A DNA stretch of 64,000 bases from Nitrospirota bacterium (GTDB taxonomy: Bacteria; Nitrospirota; Nitrospiria; Nitrospirales; Nitrospiraceae): the NCBI GenBank assembly GCA_030684575.1, contig JAUXVD010000008.1, positions 248,001-312,000 of the forward strand, written 5' to 3'. The position numbers and the translations under genes were made by a program. The number at the start of each line of letters is the position of its first letter. Within the stretch, counting starts at the first letter, position 1. Of the stretch, positions 1 to 8,929 are shown piece by piece. Under the pieces are notes generated by a model, which ran no database searches, had not been told where the DNA came from, and worked only from the letters and a program-made list of their open reading frames with translations.

Positions 1-1
1 T

Positions 2-466
2 GCCGCGTTGGGCTACACCCTTCAGCTCCCGACCGAGGATCGTTTTCTCATGACGAAGACGGAGCTGGAGAACAAGGTCGCCGTGTTACTCGGAGGGCGG
101 ATTGCGGAAGAGTTGATGTTTGGCGAGGCCTCCACGGGAGCGCAGAACGACCTGGTCAAGGCCACGGACATTGCCAAGAGTATGGTCAAGTCCTACGGGA
201 TGAGCGACAAGCTGGGGACGGTCACGCTCGATCGTGAGCGCCAGCCGTTTTTGATGCAGATCCAGGCGCCTCAGGACAAAGGCGACTACTCGGAAGAGAC
301 CGCCCGTGAGATCGACTGCGAAGTCCGCCGGATCATCGACGAGCAGTACGAGTCGGTGAAGCGGCTGTTGGCGGAGCAGAAGGCCTCGCTCCTCGAAGGC
401 GCGAAGCAGTTGCTCGAGCGCGAGGTGATCACCGGGGCGGAACTCAAAGCGATTATGGACACATAG
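2..466 (+). CDS. ftsH: ATP-dependent zinc metalloprotease FtsH, C-terminal part (cut by window start)
   Basis: The reading frame is open from the first bases of the window and gives about 154 residues of the peptidase M41 region of FtsH, a membrane-anchored AAA+ protease that degrades misfolded and regulatory membrane proteins. The stretch ALGYTLQLP followed by LGGRIAEELMFGEASTGA and the NDL segment is the typical FtsH sequence after the HEXXH zinc site, with the acidic third zinc-ligand region present. The AAA domain, HEXXH and transmembrane helices lie upstream of the window. The tail is short and acidic and ends normally. The mla-type operon starts 13 bases downstream on the same strand. 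Confidence 0.95.
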   Translation, partial: AALGYTLQLPTEDRFLMTKTELENKVAVLLGGRIAEELMFGEASTGAQNDLVKATDIAKSMVKSYGMSDKLGTVTLDRERQPFLMQIQAPQDKGDYSEETAREIDCEVRRIIDEQYESVKRLLAEQKASLLEGAKQLLEREVITGAELKAIMDT

Positions 467-479
467 GAGTGTGACGGCT

Positions 480-1607
480 ATGTCGGCGGCCGCTCGATTG
501 GAACAAGCGGGCATCACGATCGGTCACGACCAGATCGTGCATTGTGTCGGCCCCTGGACACTCGACTACCTACTGGATCTTGAACGAGAGCTGGAGAGCC
601 TGTCGTGGCCACGGTCGAGAGAGCTGGTGTGCGAAGCGGGGCATGTCACAGCGATGGATACGGGCGGAGCCGTGCTGTTGTACCGAACGGTGGCGCATCT
701 CCGCCGCCAAGGGCGGCAGGTGTCGGTCCAGGGGTTGCGTGCTGAGTTCGCCGAGCTGCTTCAACTGGTGTCGGCCAATTGGGATCGCATCGATGCGGCT
801 CCGTCGCCAACAGCTGGCTGGCTGGAGCGGCTGAGTCGATTCATCGAGGATCGCGTCCGGCACGTGGTGACGGCGCTTGGGTTTATCGGTGAGAGCACGG
901 TCGCGGTGTGGCGGGCGCTCAAGAATCCGTCGCTCATTCGTTGGCGGGCGCTGTTCAGAAGTCTCGAACTGGACGGATTCAATGCGCTGCCCATCACGGG
1001 CCTTCTCGCCTTCCTGATCGGAGTGGTGATCTCCTATCAGGGGGCGGAGCAGTTACGGAAGTTCGGCACCAATATTTTCGTGGTGGATCTGGTCGGGATT
1101 TCGTTGCTGCGCGAGATCTCTCCGTTGATCGTTGCCATTTTGATCGCCGGCCGCTCCGGTTCGGCCTATGCCGCGCAGATCGGCACGATGAAGGTGACTG
1201 AGGAACTGGACGCGGTCCAAACGTTAGGCCTCTCGCCGATGCAGTTGCTGGTCCTGCCAAGGGTCTTCGCGCTGATGATCGCGCTGCCGTTACTGACGGT
1301 CTACGCGGACGGGTTGGGCGTATTCGGTGGCATGTTGATCGCGTCGAATTTGCTCAATGTCAGTTTCACCGAGTTTGTCTCACGCTTTGAAGAGGCCGTG
1401 GCGGTACGTCATTTTCTCATCGGAATCGTGAAGGCGCCTGTCTTCGCGATGATCATTGCATTGGTGGGTTGTTATCAGGGGTTTCAGATCAGGGGGGGCG
1501 TGGATGATGTGGGGCGGTACACGACCACCAGCGTGGTGCAGAGTATCTTCCTGGTCATCGTGTTCGATGCCATGTGCAGCATTGTGCTCAACTGGTGGGA
1601 TTTGTAA
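480..1607 (+). CDS. mlaE: STAS-MlaE fusion, ABC lipid transport permease
   Basis: This is the membrane permease of an MCE/Mla-type ABC system that moves phospholipids between the two membranes. Residues 1 to about 110 look like a STAS domain (the MlaB role), with a DTGG segment where STAS proteins carry D-S/T-G; the rest is an MlaE permease with about five to six hydrophobic segments and the family sequence REISPLIVAILIAGRSGSAY. I chose the ATG at 480 because AGGAG at 465-469 lies 10 bases upstream; the GTG at 471 would sit directly against that site. It is followed by the ATPase, MCE protein and lipoprotein genes. Fusion of STAS to MlaE replaces a separate mlaB gene. Confidence 0.9.
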   Translation: MSAAARLEQAGITIGHDQIVHCVGPWTLDYLLDLERELESLSWPRSRELVCEAGHVTAMDTGGAVLLYRTVAHLRRQGRQVSVQGLRAEFAELLQLVSANWDRIDAAPSPTAGWLERLSRFIEDRVRHVVTALGFIGESTVAVWRALKNPSLIRWRALFRSLELDGFNALPITGLLAFLIGVVISYQGAEQLRKFGTNIFVVDLVGISLLREISPLIVAILIAGRSGSAYAAQIGTMKVTEELDAVQTLGLSPMQLLVLPRVFALMIALPLLTVYADGLGVFGGMLIASNLLNVSFTEFVSRFEEAVAVRHFLIGIVKAPVFAMIIALVGCYQGFQIRGGVDDVGRYTTTSVVQSIFLVIVFDAMCSIVLNWWDL

Positions 1608-1651
1608 GGGATGTTGAACATCCCTTGGAGCAGGCAGAGGAACTGCAGGTA

Positions 1652-2440
1652 ATGGCTATCGTGGCGAACGAGAAGACTGTGCCGGTCATTGAGGTCAGCC
1701 ATGTCGCCACCAGGTTTGGACAGGCCGTCGTGCACAAGGATGTGAGTTTGACGATTTATCGGGGCGAGATCTTTGCCATCGCCGGAGGGAACGGGTGCGG
1801 CAAGTCCACACTCATGCGGGAGATCGTCGGATTGCATGCGCCCTCTTCAGGCTCGACCAGCCTGTTTGGGATCGACAGCCGGTTGTTGGGGGACGGGCAT
1901 CCGCAAAACGTCTATCGCCGGTTCGGTGTGATGTTTCAGCAGGGCGCCTTGTTCAGTTCTCTGACGCTGGAGGAGAATGTCGCAGCGCCACTCAAGGAGC
2001 ACACGAAGCTGAAACCTGAACTCATTCAGGACATCGTCGCATTGAAAATTGCCTCGGTGGGATTGCCTGCGGACAGCGTTGCGAAATTTCCGAACGAACT
2101 CAGTGGCGGCATGAGGCGGCGCGCGGCCCTGGCACGGGCCATCGTGATGGACCCGGAGGTGTTGTTTCTCGATGAGCCGACTGCCGGCTTGGATCCGATC
2201 ATCGCGGCCGGGTTCGATGAACTGGTGCTGCAACTCAAAGCCTTACTAGGGCTCACAGTGGTGATGGTGACCCACGATCTCGATTCGCTCTGGCGGATTT
2301 CAGACCGTGTCGCGTTGCTGGGCAATGGCGTAGTCCTGGGGGTCGGGAGTATGCAGGAATTGTCGGGCTCGGCCGACCCGATGGTTCGCGAATATTTCCA
2401 TGGCCCGCGCGGACGCGCGGCGGAAGCGCAACATGGGTAG
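1652..2440 (+). CDS. mlaF: MlaF-type ABC transporter ATP-binding protein
   Basis: This is the cytoplasmic ATPase that powers the lipid permease encoded just upstream. Walker A GGNGCGKST lies at residues 45-53, the signature LSGGM near 150, and Walker B VLFLDEPTAGLDP near 168, followed by a switch-histidine segment VMVTHDLDSL. The length of 262 residues is normal for MlaF. An in-frame start at 1574 would overlap the permease gene; the ATG at 1652 is preferred because AGAGGAA at 1636-1642 precedes it at good spacing. The MCE gene begins 5 bases after the stop, so this is an operon. Confidence 0.92.
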   Translation: MAIVANEKTVPVIEVSHVATRFGQAVVHKDVSLTIYRGEIFAIAGGNGCGKSTLMREIVGLHAPSSGSTSLFGIDSRLLGDGHPQNVYRRFGVMFQQGALFSSLTLEENVAAPLKEHTKLKPELIQDIVALKIASVGLPADSVAKFPNELSGGMRRRAALARAIVMDPEVLFLDEPTAGLDPIIAAGFDELVLQLKALLGLTVVMVTHDLDSLWRISDRVALLGNGVVLGVGSMQELSGSADPMVREYFHGPRGRAAEAQHG

Positions 2441-2445
2441 CGAGT

Positions 2446-3408
2446 ATGGACAATAAGGTCAATTACGTCGTCGTCGGAGCCTTTGTCGCGGTCTTAGGGG
2501 CGGCGATTCTGCTGGTCGTCCTCTGGTTGGGGAAGTCCGATTACCGTGGGGTCTATGACCGGTACTACAGCTACATGCAGGAATCTGTGGCCGGGCTGAG
2601 CGTCAATTCCACGGTGAAATATCGGGGAGTCGAGGTCGGGCGTGTGAAGAACATCCAGTTGAATCCGGAGAATCCTGAAGAGGTTCGGCTGACCCTCGAC
2701 ATTCTCCGTGCTACACCGATCAAAACGGATACGGTGGCCGTGCTCGAAACGCAAGGGCTGACCGGACTCGCCACCATCAATTTGACGGGGGGGAGTCGAG
2801 AGTCTCCGGCGTTGGAGGCGGAACAGGGACAGGACTATCCGGTCATCAAGACCGGACCTTCGCTGTTCTTCCGCCTCGACATGGCGCTCTCGCGCCTGCT
2901 CGCCGATCAGGGGCTGACGAAGCTGCTCGCCAATGTGAATGTGCTCAGTCAGAACGCGACGGCGGTGGTAGATGAAGAAAATCGCGCCACCATCAAGCAG
3001 ATTCTCAAAGACCTGTCGGATATTACGCGCACCGTCGCAGATCAGAGTGAGCGAGTGGGCAGCGGCCTGGTCAGCGCCTCGAACGCAGCGGAGCACGTCG
3101 CACAGATGACCGAGACCATGAACAAACAGGTACCGGCGTTGTTGGAGCGGGTCAACAAGAGTGCGGCGGCGCTTCAAACCATGACCGAAGAATTGGCTCA
3201 TACGGGACGATCTGTGCGGTCGGCCGTGCAAGAGAGCCGCCCCGATATAGCGCAGTTCACCCGACAGACATTGAGTGAGACCGGTGCGCTGGTGACAGAG
3301 CTGCGCCAGCTCACGGGAACGTTGCAACGAGTGGCACGGCAACTTGAACAGGAGCCGAATTCGCTCGTCCTTGGGAAGAAGCCTCTTCAGCGGGGGCCGG
3401 GAGAGTAG
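2446..3408 (+). CDS. mlaD: MlaD-type MCE domain protein
   Basis: This is a membrane-anchored MCE protein, the periplasmic lipid-binding ring of Mla-type systems. One transmembrane helix lies at about residues 5-26, followed by an MCE domain (about 40-120) with the typical SVNSTVKYRGVEVGRV segment. The remaining 200 residues are predicted helical and rich in A, T, E and Q, like the long coiled C-terminal part of larger MCE proteins such as PqiB or YebT-like forms, so it is longer than E. coli MlaD (about 180 residues). It sits between the ATPase and a lipoprotein gene, with gaps of 5 and 3 bases. Confidence 0.9.
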   Translation: MDNKVNYVVVGAFVAVLGAAILLVVLWLGKSDYRGVYDRYYSYMQESVAGLSVNSTVKYRGVEVGRVKNIQLNPENPEEVRLTLDILRATPIKTDTVAVLETQGLTGLATINLTGGSRESPALEAEQGQDYPVIKTGPSLFFRLDMALSRLLADQGLTKLLANVNVLSQNATAVVDEENRATIKQILKDLSDITRTVADQSERVGSGLVSASNAAEHVAQMTETMNKQVPALLERVNKSAAALQTMTEELAHTGRSVRSAVQESRPDIAQFTRQTLSETGALVTELRQLTGTLQRVARQLEQEPNSLVLGKKPLQRGPGE

Positions 3409-3411
3409 CCG

Positions 3412-4068
3412 ATGAGGACGATACAGGGACAGCTCTTGACATGGATGGGAATCGGGTTCGCCGCGCTGGCGCTGACCGGCTGTCTGTCTCTCTCGCATGA
3501 TGCGCAACCGATCCATACGTTCATCCTGGGCTCGGACCGTTCGGCAGAGGTGGCCGCTGCCCCGGTAAGGAAACCAGGAACCGGGACTCTCGTCGTCAAT
3601 GTGCCGGTGGCGCAGCCGGGGTTTGAGACGCCGCGGATGGCCTATACACAACGGCCCTATGAAGTGCGCTATTACGCGACCCATCAATGGGCGGACTCCC
3701 CGGCCAGGATGTTGACTCCTCTCCTGATTCAGGCGTTGGAACAGACGGGTTATTGGCGAGCCGTTGTCTCAGTGCCGACATCCGTGCGCGGAGACCATCG
3801 TGTGGAGATCGATCAGTTGGAACTCGTACAGACCTTTCTGCAGACACCGAGTCAGGTGCGCCTTGTGTTGCGCGTACAAGTGATCAAGCTGCCGGAATAT
3901 CTGGTGCTCGGCACCCGCCTGTTCGATGCGGTTGAAGGGACGTCAACCGACGATGCGTACGGTGGGGCGGTCGCCGCAAACCGGGCAGCCGATCTGCTGC
4001 TGAGGAAGGTGGCCGGTTGGCTCAGCGGTTGTGTGGCGGGCAGCCAGGAAAGCGGCTGCTCACGATGA
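3412..4068 (+). CDS. ABC-type transport auxiliary lipoprotein (PqiC-like)
   Basis: The N-terminus has a lipoprotein signal peptide with lipobox LTGC near residue 24, so the mature protein should be anchored to a membrane facing the periplasm. The following 190 residues resemble the auxiliary lipoprotein component found with MCE operons (PqiC/DUF330 type), with a GTLVVNVPVAQPG beta-strand start and an ELVQTF segment. Its likely role is to bridge the MCE protein to the outer membrane, by analogy with PqiC. The gene starts 3 bases after mlaD and its stop overlaps the next start in an ATGA junction. Confidence 0.82.
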   Translation: MRTIQGQLLTWMGIGFAALALTGCLSLSHDAQPIHTFILGSDRSAEVAAAPVRKPGTGTLVVNVPVAQPGFETPRMAYTQRPYEVRYYATHQWADSPARMLTPLLIQALEQTGYWRAVVSVPTSVRGDHRVEIDQLELVQTFLQTPSQVRLVLRVQVIKLPEYLVLGTRLFDAVEGTSTDDAYGGAVAANRAADLLLRKVAGWLSGCVAGSQESGCSR

Positions 4069-4541
4069 AGCAATCGCTCAAGACCGGTTTCAGCTTTGGG
4101 TTGACCTCGGGGGTGATCACGACGCTCGGTCTCATGGTCGGGCTGCATGCCGGGACCCATTCGCGGCTCGCGGTCATCGGCGGAATTGTGACGATCGCGG
4201 TGGCCGATGCCCTGTCCGATGCGCTGGGTATCCATATTGCCGAGGAATCGAAGAATCACGGGAACGTGGCGGAGATCTGGGAATCGACGATCGCCGCGTT
4301 TGTGGCCAAGTTTCTGATCGCGCTGACCTTTGTCGTGCCGGTGCTCCTGTTGCCCTTAGAAGAGGCCATGCTGGTGAGCGTGGGATGGGGCCTCATGTTG
4401 CTCGCGTCGCTGAGCTATTTCCTGGCGCGGGCGCAACAGATTCCGGCCTGGACAGTCATCGCGGAGCATGTCGTCATTGGGGTCAGCGTGATTGCGATTA
4501 CACATTACGTGGGTGTCTGGGTTCATTCGACCTGGAGTTAA
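4065..4541 (+). CDS. VIT1/CCC1-family-like membrane protein
   Basis: The 158-residue product has about four to five hydrophobic helices. The N-terminal half (FGLTSGVITTLGLMVGLHAG, then IVTIAVADALSDALGIHIAEES) matches the first helices of the VIT1/CCC1 family, which transports iron or manganese in other organisms. It is shorter than full CCC1 proteins (about 230 residues), so transport is not assured. The ATG overlaps the stop of the lipoprotein gene, suggesting translational coupling to the mla operon, although no functional link is known. Confidence 0.7.
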   Translation: MKQSLKTGFSFGLTSGVITTLGLMVGLHAGTHSRLAVIGGIVTIAVADALSDALGIHIAEESKNHGNVAEIWESTIAAFVAKFLIALTFVVPVLLLPLEEAMLVSVGWGLMLLASLSYFLARAQQIPAWTVIAEHVVIGVSVIAITHYVGVWVHSTWS

Positions 4542-4673
4542 GAACATGTTCAGGAAATCTGCAGGCAGTCTACCGGCACGAAGGGCAAGCCCTGCACCTC
4601 TGTCCCAGACGTGCAGACTCTCGACGCGCGGCTATGCCGAAACAGTTTCTTCGCCGTTTCTTCGAGGAGTCCT

Positions 4674-5894
4674 GTGAGCCTGCGCGACTCCCGACGGCAG
4701 GCTCATGGATATATCCTGACGATCAATGGCGGATCCTCGAGCCTCAAGTGTTCGCTCTTCCAGGTGGGTCCTCCCCTCACTCGTGTCTTGTCCTGCACGG
4801 TCGATCGAATCGGGTTCCCGGAGGGCACGCTGACCCTCACGAACGTGGCCGACGGAACCAGCGAGCGTAAGACGATCCGGGCCGCGCATCACAAGGACTC
4901 TATCGATCCTCTCATCGCCTGGCTGGAACAACAAGTAAGGATCGCAGGCCTCGTGGCCATCGGGCATCGCGTGGTGCATGGAGGTCATCGGTATCGCGAG
5001 CCGCAGGTGATTACATCTGAAGTCCTGGGCGAGTTGCGCCGGCTCAGTCCCTATGATCCGGAACATCTGCCGGCGGAGATCGAACTGATCGAGACGTTCG
5101 GCAGGCGGTATCCAACGCTCCCGCAAGTCGCCTGCTTCGACACGGCTTTTCACCGCGACATGCCGCGCGTCGCACGCCTCTTGCCGATCCCCAGACGGTA
5201 CGAGGCGGCCGGCGTGCAGCGCTACGGGTTTCACGGACTTTCCTATGCCTACCTGATGGAGGAACTCAGGCGGCTTGCGCCTCATGAGGCGCAGGGCCGG
5301 ATCATTCTGGCCCATCTGGGAAATGGAGCGAGCATGGCGGCGGTGCGCGGGGGCAGGAGCATCGATACCAGCATGGGGTTCACGCCCACGGCAGGATTGC
5401 CGATGAGCACCCGTTCAGGCGATCTCGACCCAGGCTTGGTGGCCTATTTGTCGAGAACGGAAGGCATGACGGTGGAGCAATTTCATACGATGGTCAATCA
5501 GCAATCAGGCCTGCTCGGGCTGTCGGAGACAAGTTCCGATATTCGCGACCTTCTTGCCTGTGAGGACAGTGATATACGAGCGGCTGAAGCCGTGGCGTGC
5601 TTCTGCTACCAGGCCAAGAAGTGGATCGGTTCATTTGCCGCAGCGTTGGGCGGGTTGGAAATGCTTGTCTTCAGCGGCGGTATCGGGGAGAACTCGGCGA
5701 TCATCCGGTCGCGGATCTGTGAGGGTTTAGAATTCCTCGGCATGACCATTGACGATACTCGGAACGGGGCCGGTGAAGCCGTCATTTCCACAGAAGGCAG
5801 CCGAGTGACTGTTCGCGTCATCCACACAGACGAGGAGCGTGAGATTGCGCAATCCGTCGTTCATATGATCACAGCGGATACTCGGGAGGGGTAA
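4674..5894 (+). CDS. ackA: Acetate kinase
   Basis: AckA interconverts acetyl phosphate plus ADP with acetate plus ATP. The family motifs are all visible: NGGSSSLK at residues 18-25, GHRVVHGG, a FHGLS segment, HLGNGAS and FSGGIGENS, within 406 residues, the normal size. The start is uncertain: I chose GTG at 4674 because AGGAG at 4665-4669 precedes it, although the spacing of 4 is short; an alternative at 4611 lacks such a site. The phosphoketolase gene begins 7 bases after the stop, so the pair should be co-expressed and acetyl phosphate made by phosphoketolase can be turned directly into ATP. Confidence 0.93.
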   Translation: MSLRDSRRQAHGYILTINGGSSSLKCSLFQVGPPLTRVLSCTVDRIGFPEGTLTLTNVADGTSERKTIRAAHHKDSIDPLIAWLEQQVRIAGLVAIGHRVVHGGHRYREPQVITSEVLGELRRLSPYDPEHLPAEIELIETFGRRYPTLPQVACFDTAFHRDMPRVARLLPIPRRYEAAGVQRYGFHGLSYAYLMEELRRLAPHEAQGRIILAHLGNGASMAAVRGGRSIDTSMGFTPTAGLPMSTRSGDLDPGLVAYLSRTEGMTVEQFHTMVNQQSGLLGLSETSSDIRDLLACEDSDIRAAEAVACFCYQAKKWIGSFAAALGGLEMLVFSGGIGENSAIIRSRICEGLEFLGMTIDDTRNGAGEAVISTEGSRVTVRVIHTDEEREIAQSVVHMITADTREG

Positions 5895-5901
5895 GGAAAC
5901 T

Positions 5902-8277
5902 ATGCTGAAAATACAAACGCGGTTGAAACCGGACCTGCTTAGGACAATGGATGCCTATTGGCGCGCAGCCAATTACCTGTCCGTCGGACAAATTTACCTC
6001 TACGACAATCCATTACTGAAGAAGCCGCTGACCCGCGCGCATATCAAGCCGCGTCTGCTCGGCCATTGGGGGACGACGCCGGGGCTGAACTTCATCTATG
6101 TCCATTTGAACCGTGTCATCAAGGAGCAGGATCTCAACATGATCTATATCGCCGGGCCCGGCCATGGCGGGCCCGGGATCGTGGCGAACACCTATCTCGA
6201 AGGCACCTACAGCGAGGTCTATCCCAACGTCTCCCAGGATGAACGGGGCATGAAGCGGCTGTTCAAACAGTTTTCCTTCCCGGGCGGCATTCCCAGCCAC
6301 GTGGCTCCCGAGACCCCCGGCTCGATCCACGAAGGCGGCGAGTTGGGGTATTCCCTCTCGCATGCGTACGGGGCCGTATTCGACAATCCGGATCTGATTG
6401 CTGCCTGCGTCGTCGGTGATGGGGAAGCCGAAACCGGCCCGCTGGCGACAAGCTGGCATTCCAATAAATTTCTCAATCCCCTCACGGACGGTGTGGTTCT
6501 GCCCATTCTCCATTTGAACGGCTACAAGATCGCGAATCCCACGGTCCTGGCCCGTATCAGTCATGACGAGCTGGATCACCTCTTCCGCGGCTACGGCTAT
6601 ATCCCGTATTTCGTTGAAGGCCATGATCCCCGGAAAATGCATCAACTCATGGCCTCGACGCTCGATGCCGTTGTACTGGACATCCAGCGTATCAAAGCTG
6701 TCGCGCGACGGGACGGGGTCAAGAAGCGTCCGCTCTGGCCCATGATTGTGCTCCGGACGCCCAAGGGCTGGACCGGTCCGAAGGAGGTCGATGGTAAGCG
6801 GACCGAAGACTACTGGCGTTCACATCAAGTGCCGATGGGCGACATGGATAAACCGGCGCACATCAAGATCCTCGAACAATGGATGAAAAGCTACAAGCCT
6901 GAAGAGCTGTTTACGAAGACAGGAGCATTCAAACCTGCATTGGCCGAACTGGCGCCCAAGGGCGCCCGTCGCATGAGTGCGAATACTCATGCCAACGGCG
7001 GCCTGTTGCTCAGGGATCTACGTCTGCCGGATTTCCGCGACTATGCCGTCAAGGTCAGGAAGCCGGGCGCCCTTGAAGTCGAATCGACTCGCGTGATGGG
7101 GAAGTTTCTGCGGGACACGATGCAGTTGAATATGGAGAGCCGGAACTTCCGCCTCTTCAGTCCTGACGAGAACAACTCAAACCGCTGGCAGGATGCATTG
7201 GAGGTGACCAACCGCACATGGATGGCGGATCGTTATCCCTACGACGACCACCTCGCCCCGGACGGCCGGGTCATGGAGATGCTCAGCGAGCACCAGTGCC
7301 AGGGCTGGCTGGAAGGGTATCTCTTGACCGGCCGGCACGGATTCTTCTCCTGCTACGAGGCGTTCATTCACATCATCGATTCCATGTTCAACCAGCATGC
7401 CAAGTGGCTGAAGGTCTGCGGCCACATCCCGTGGCGGAGACCGATCGCCTCGTTGAATTATCTCCTGTCCTCCCACGTCTGGCGGCAGGATCACAACGGG
7501 TTCAGCCACCAGGACCCGGGGTTCATCGACCATGTGGTGAATAAGAAGGCCGAAGTGATCCGGGTCTATCTTCCGCCCGACGCCAATACGCTCTTGTCCG
7601 TCACCGACCATTGTCTGCGCAGCCGTAACAAGGTGAACGTCATTGTTGCAGGCAAACAACCGGCGCCTCAGTGGCTCAATATGGAGGAGGCGATTAAACA
7701 TTGCGCGGCCGGCATCGGCATCTGGGAATGGGCAAGCAACGATAGAAACAGCGAGCCGGATGTCGTGATGGCCTGCTGCGGCGACGTGCCCACGCTGGAA
7801 ACGCTGGCGGCCGTGTCGTTGCTGCAGGCCTATCTGCCAGACGTCAAGGTGCGTGTGGTCAACATTGTCGATCTCATGAAGCTGCAACCGCCCCGTGAGC
7901 ATCCGAACGGATTGTCCGACAAGGACTTCGATGCCCTATTCACGACAGACAAGCCGATCATCTTCGCTTTCCACGGCTATCCCTGGTTGATCCACCGGCT
8001 GACCTACCGGCGGACCAACCACAAGAATCTGCACGTGCGCGGGTACAAGGAGGAAGGGACGACCTCGACTCCGTTCGATATGGTGGTGATGAACGACCTC
8101 GATCGGTTTCACCTGGTCGCTGACGTCATTGATCGGATACCGCTGCACGGCTCCCGTGCGGACTATGCCAAACAGGCGCTCCGGGACAAACGCTTCGAAC
8201 ACAAACAATACATCGCGAAATATGGTGAAGACATGCCGGAGATTCGGAATTGGAAGTGGCAGGGGCGACGGAGATGA
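5902..8277 (+). CDS. xfp: Xylulose-5-phosphate/fructose-6-phosphate phosphoketolase
   Basis: This thiamine-diphosphate enzyme splits xylulose 5-phosphate (and often fructose 6-phosphate) with phosphate to acetyl phosphate and a shorter sugar phosphate. The 791 residues match the usual family length. Diagnostic sequences include the [19 protein letters not shown] segment near residue 87, [20 protein letters not shown] and the cofactor-binding [13 protein letters not shown]. It forms a two-gene unit with ackA, which completes the conversion of sugar phosphate to acetate plus ATP without further oxidation. Whether xylulose or fructose phosphate is preferred cannot be read from the sequence. Confidence 0.95.
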   Translation: MLKIQTRLKPDLLRTMDAYWRAANYLSVGQIYLYDNPLLKKPLTRAHIKPRLLGHWGTTPGLNFIYVHLNRVIKEQDLNMIYIAGPGHGGPGIVANTYLEGTYSEVYPNVSQDERGMKRLFKQFSFPGGIPSHVAPETPGSIHEGGELGYSLSHAYGAVFDNPDLIAACVVGDGEAETGPLATSWHSNKFLNPLTDGVVLPILHLNGYKIANPTVLARISHDELDHLFRGYGYIPYFVEGHDPRKMHQLMASTLDAVVLDIQRIKAVARRDGVKKRPLWPMIVLRTPKGWTGPKEVDGKRTEDYWRSHQVPMGDMDKPAHIKILEQWMKSYKPEELFTKTGAFKPALAELAPKGARRMSANTHANGGLLLRDLRLPDFRDYAVKVRKPGALEVESTRVMGKFLRDTMQLNMESRNFRLFSPDENNSNRWQDALEVTNRTWMADRYPYDDHLAPDGRVMEMLSEHQCQGWLEGYLLTGRHGFFSCYEAFIHIIDSMFNQHAKWLKVCGHIPWRRPIASLNYLLSSHVWRQDHNGFSHQDPGFIDHVVNKKAEVIRVYLPPDANTLLSVTDHCLRSRNKVNVIVAGKQPAPQWLNMEEAIKHCAAGIGIWEWASNDRNSEPDVVMACCGDVPTLETLAAVSLLQAYLPDVKVRVVNIVDLMKLQPPREHPNGLSDKDFDALFTTDKPIIFAFHGYPWLIHRLTYRRTNHKNLHVRGYKEEGTTSTPFDMVVMNDLDRFHLVADVIDRIPLHGSRADYAKQALRDKRFEHKQYIAKYGEDMPEIRNWKWQGRRR

Positions 8278-8308
8278 GTGCTCATTCACGGAAAGAAAGG
8301 AGAAGCCT

Positions 8309-8682
8309 ATGAAAGCCGGGACAGGGACATTCATCGGCATGCTAGTAGGTCTGTGCCTGGTGGTGGACCCTCGCATACGGTAGCCGCGGTGGAGGATCTG
8401 GCGATCACCGTGGTCATGTTGACGAATCCGGTGGCGGCGGGGGAACAGGGAGCCTTGGCCATCAAGACGGAGGTCGGAGCCATGTGCCTCGGCAACAGGC
8501 ACAGTGAGTCGAATTCGAACGATCGCGGGAAGCTGGCCCTCAAGAATATGGACCGTGAAGGGAAGACCAGCTGGTCCTGGCCTGTCGATCCCAAAAGCAC
8601 CAAAGGCCCGTGGGCACTTTCTCTGCAATGTTCGACGGGGAAGAAGAAGGGGAGACTGCACCAGACATTCGAGGTTCGTTAA
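8309..8682 (+). pseudogene. Small secreted protein, apparently frameshifted
   Basis: A ribosome site (AAAGGAGAAG) precedes an ATG at 8309 that opens a signal-peptide-like sequence (MKAGTGTFIGMLVGLCLVV), but this frame stops at 8383. The next frame, open across the same place, continues with AVEDLAITVVMLTNPVAAGE and runs to a stop at 8682 with a protein-like composition and a WSWPVDPKSTKGPW segment. Joining the two frames near the GGTGGTGGA run at about 8360-8368 would give one secreted protein of about 120 residues. This is a natural frameshift or a sequencing error. I do not recognise the family; 247 bases without a convincing gene follow before the next gene. Confidence 0.55.
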
Positions 8683-8929
8683 GAGACTGGACATACGGGG
8701 TGCGGGACTATCACGCGATGCGCTCTGACTACCTCACGGCCAATTTCATTTGTGTCGCGGTTATCGGGCTCATTCTGTCGCGAGAATCCCTGGCCCTGTC
8801 CTTTGCGGTGTTGATACAGCACCGCCAATGGTGGGCTCAGCGCGCCATCAGGTTCCCCTTATTTTTCGGGAGCGTATACACGGTGCTGAATGCCTGAGCC
8901 ATCACTTGCCCGAGAGGAATTCCCTAACG

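Noticed and set aside
2494-3687. Long minus-strand open frame opposite the MlaD and lipoprotein genes
   Set aside because: It is a high-GC antisense shadow of clear MCE and lipoprotein genes, with arginine-rich composition and no domain.
8718-8897. 59-codon frame with hydrophobic stretches before mgtA
   Set aside because: No ribosome site, and the composition fits chance in the gap.
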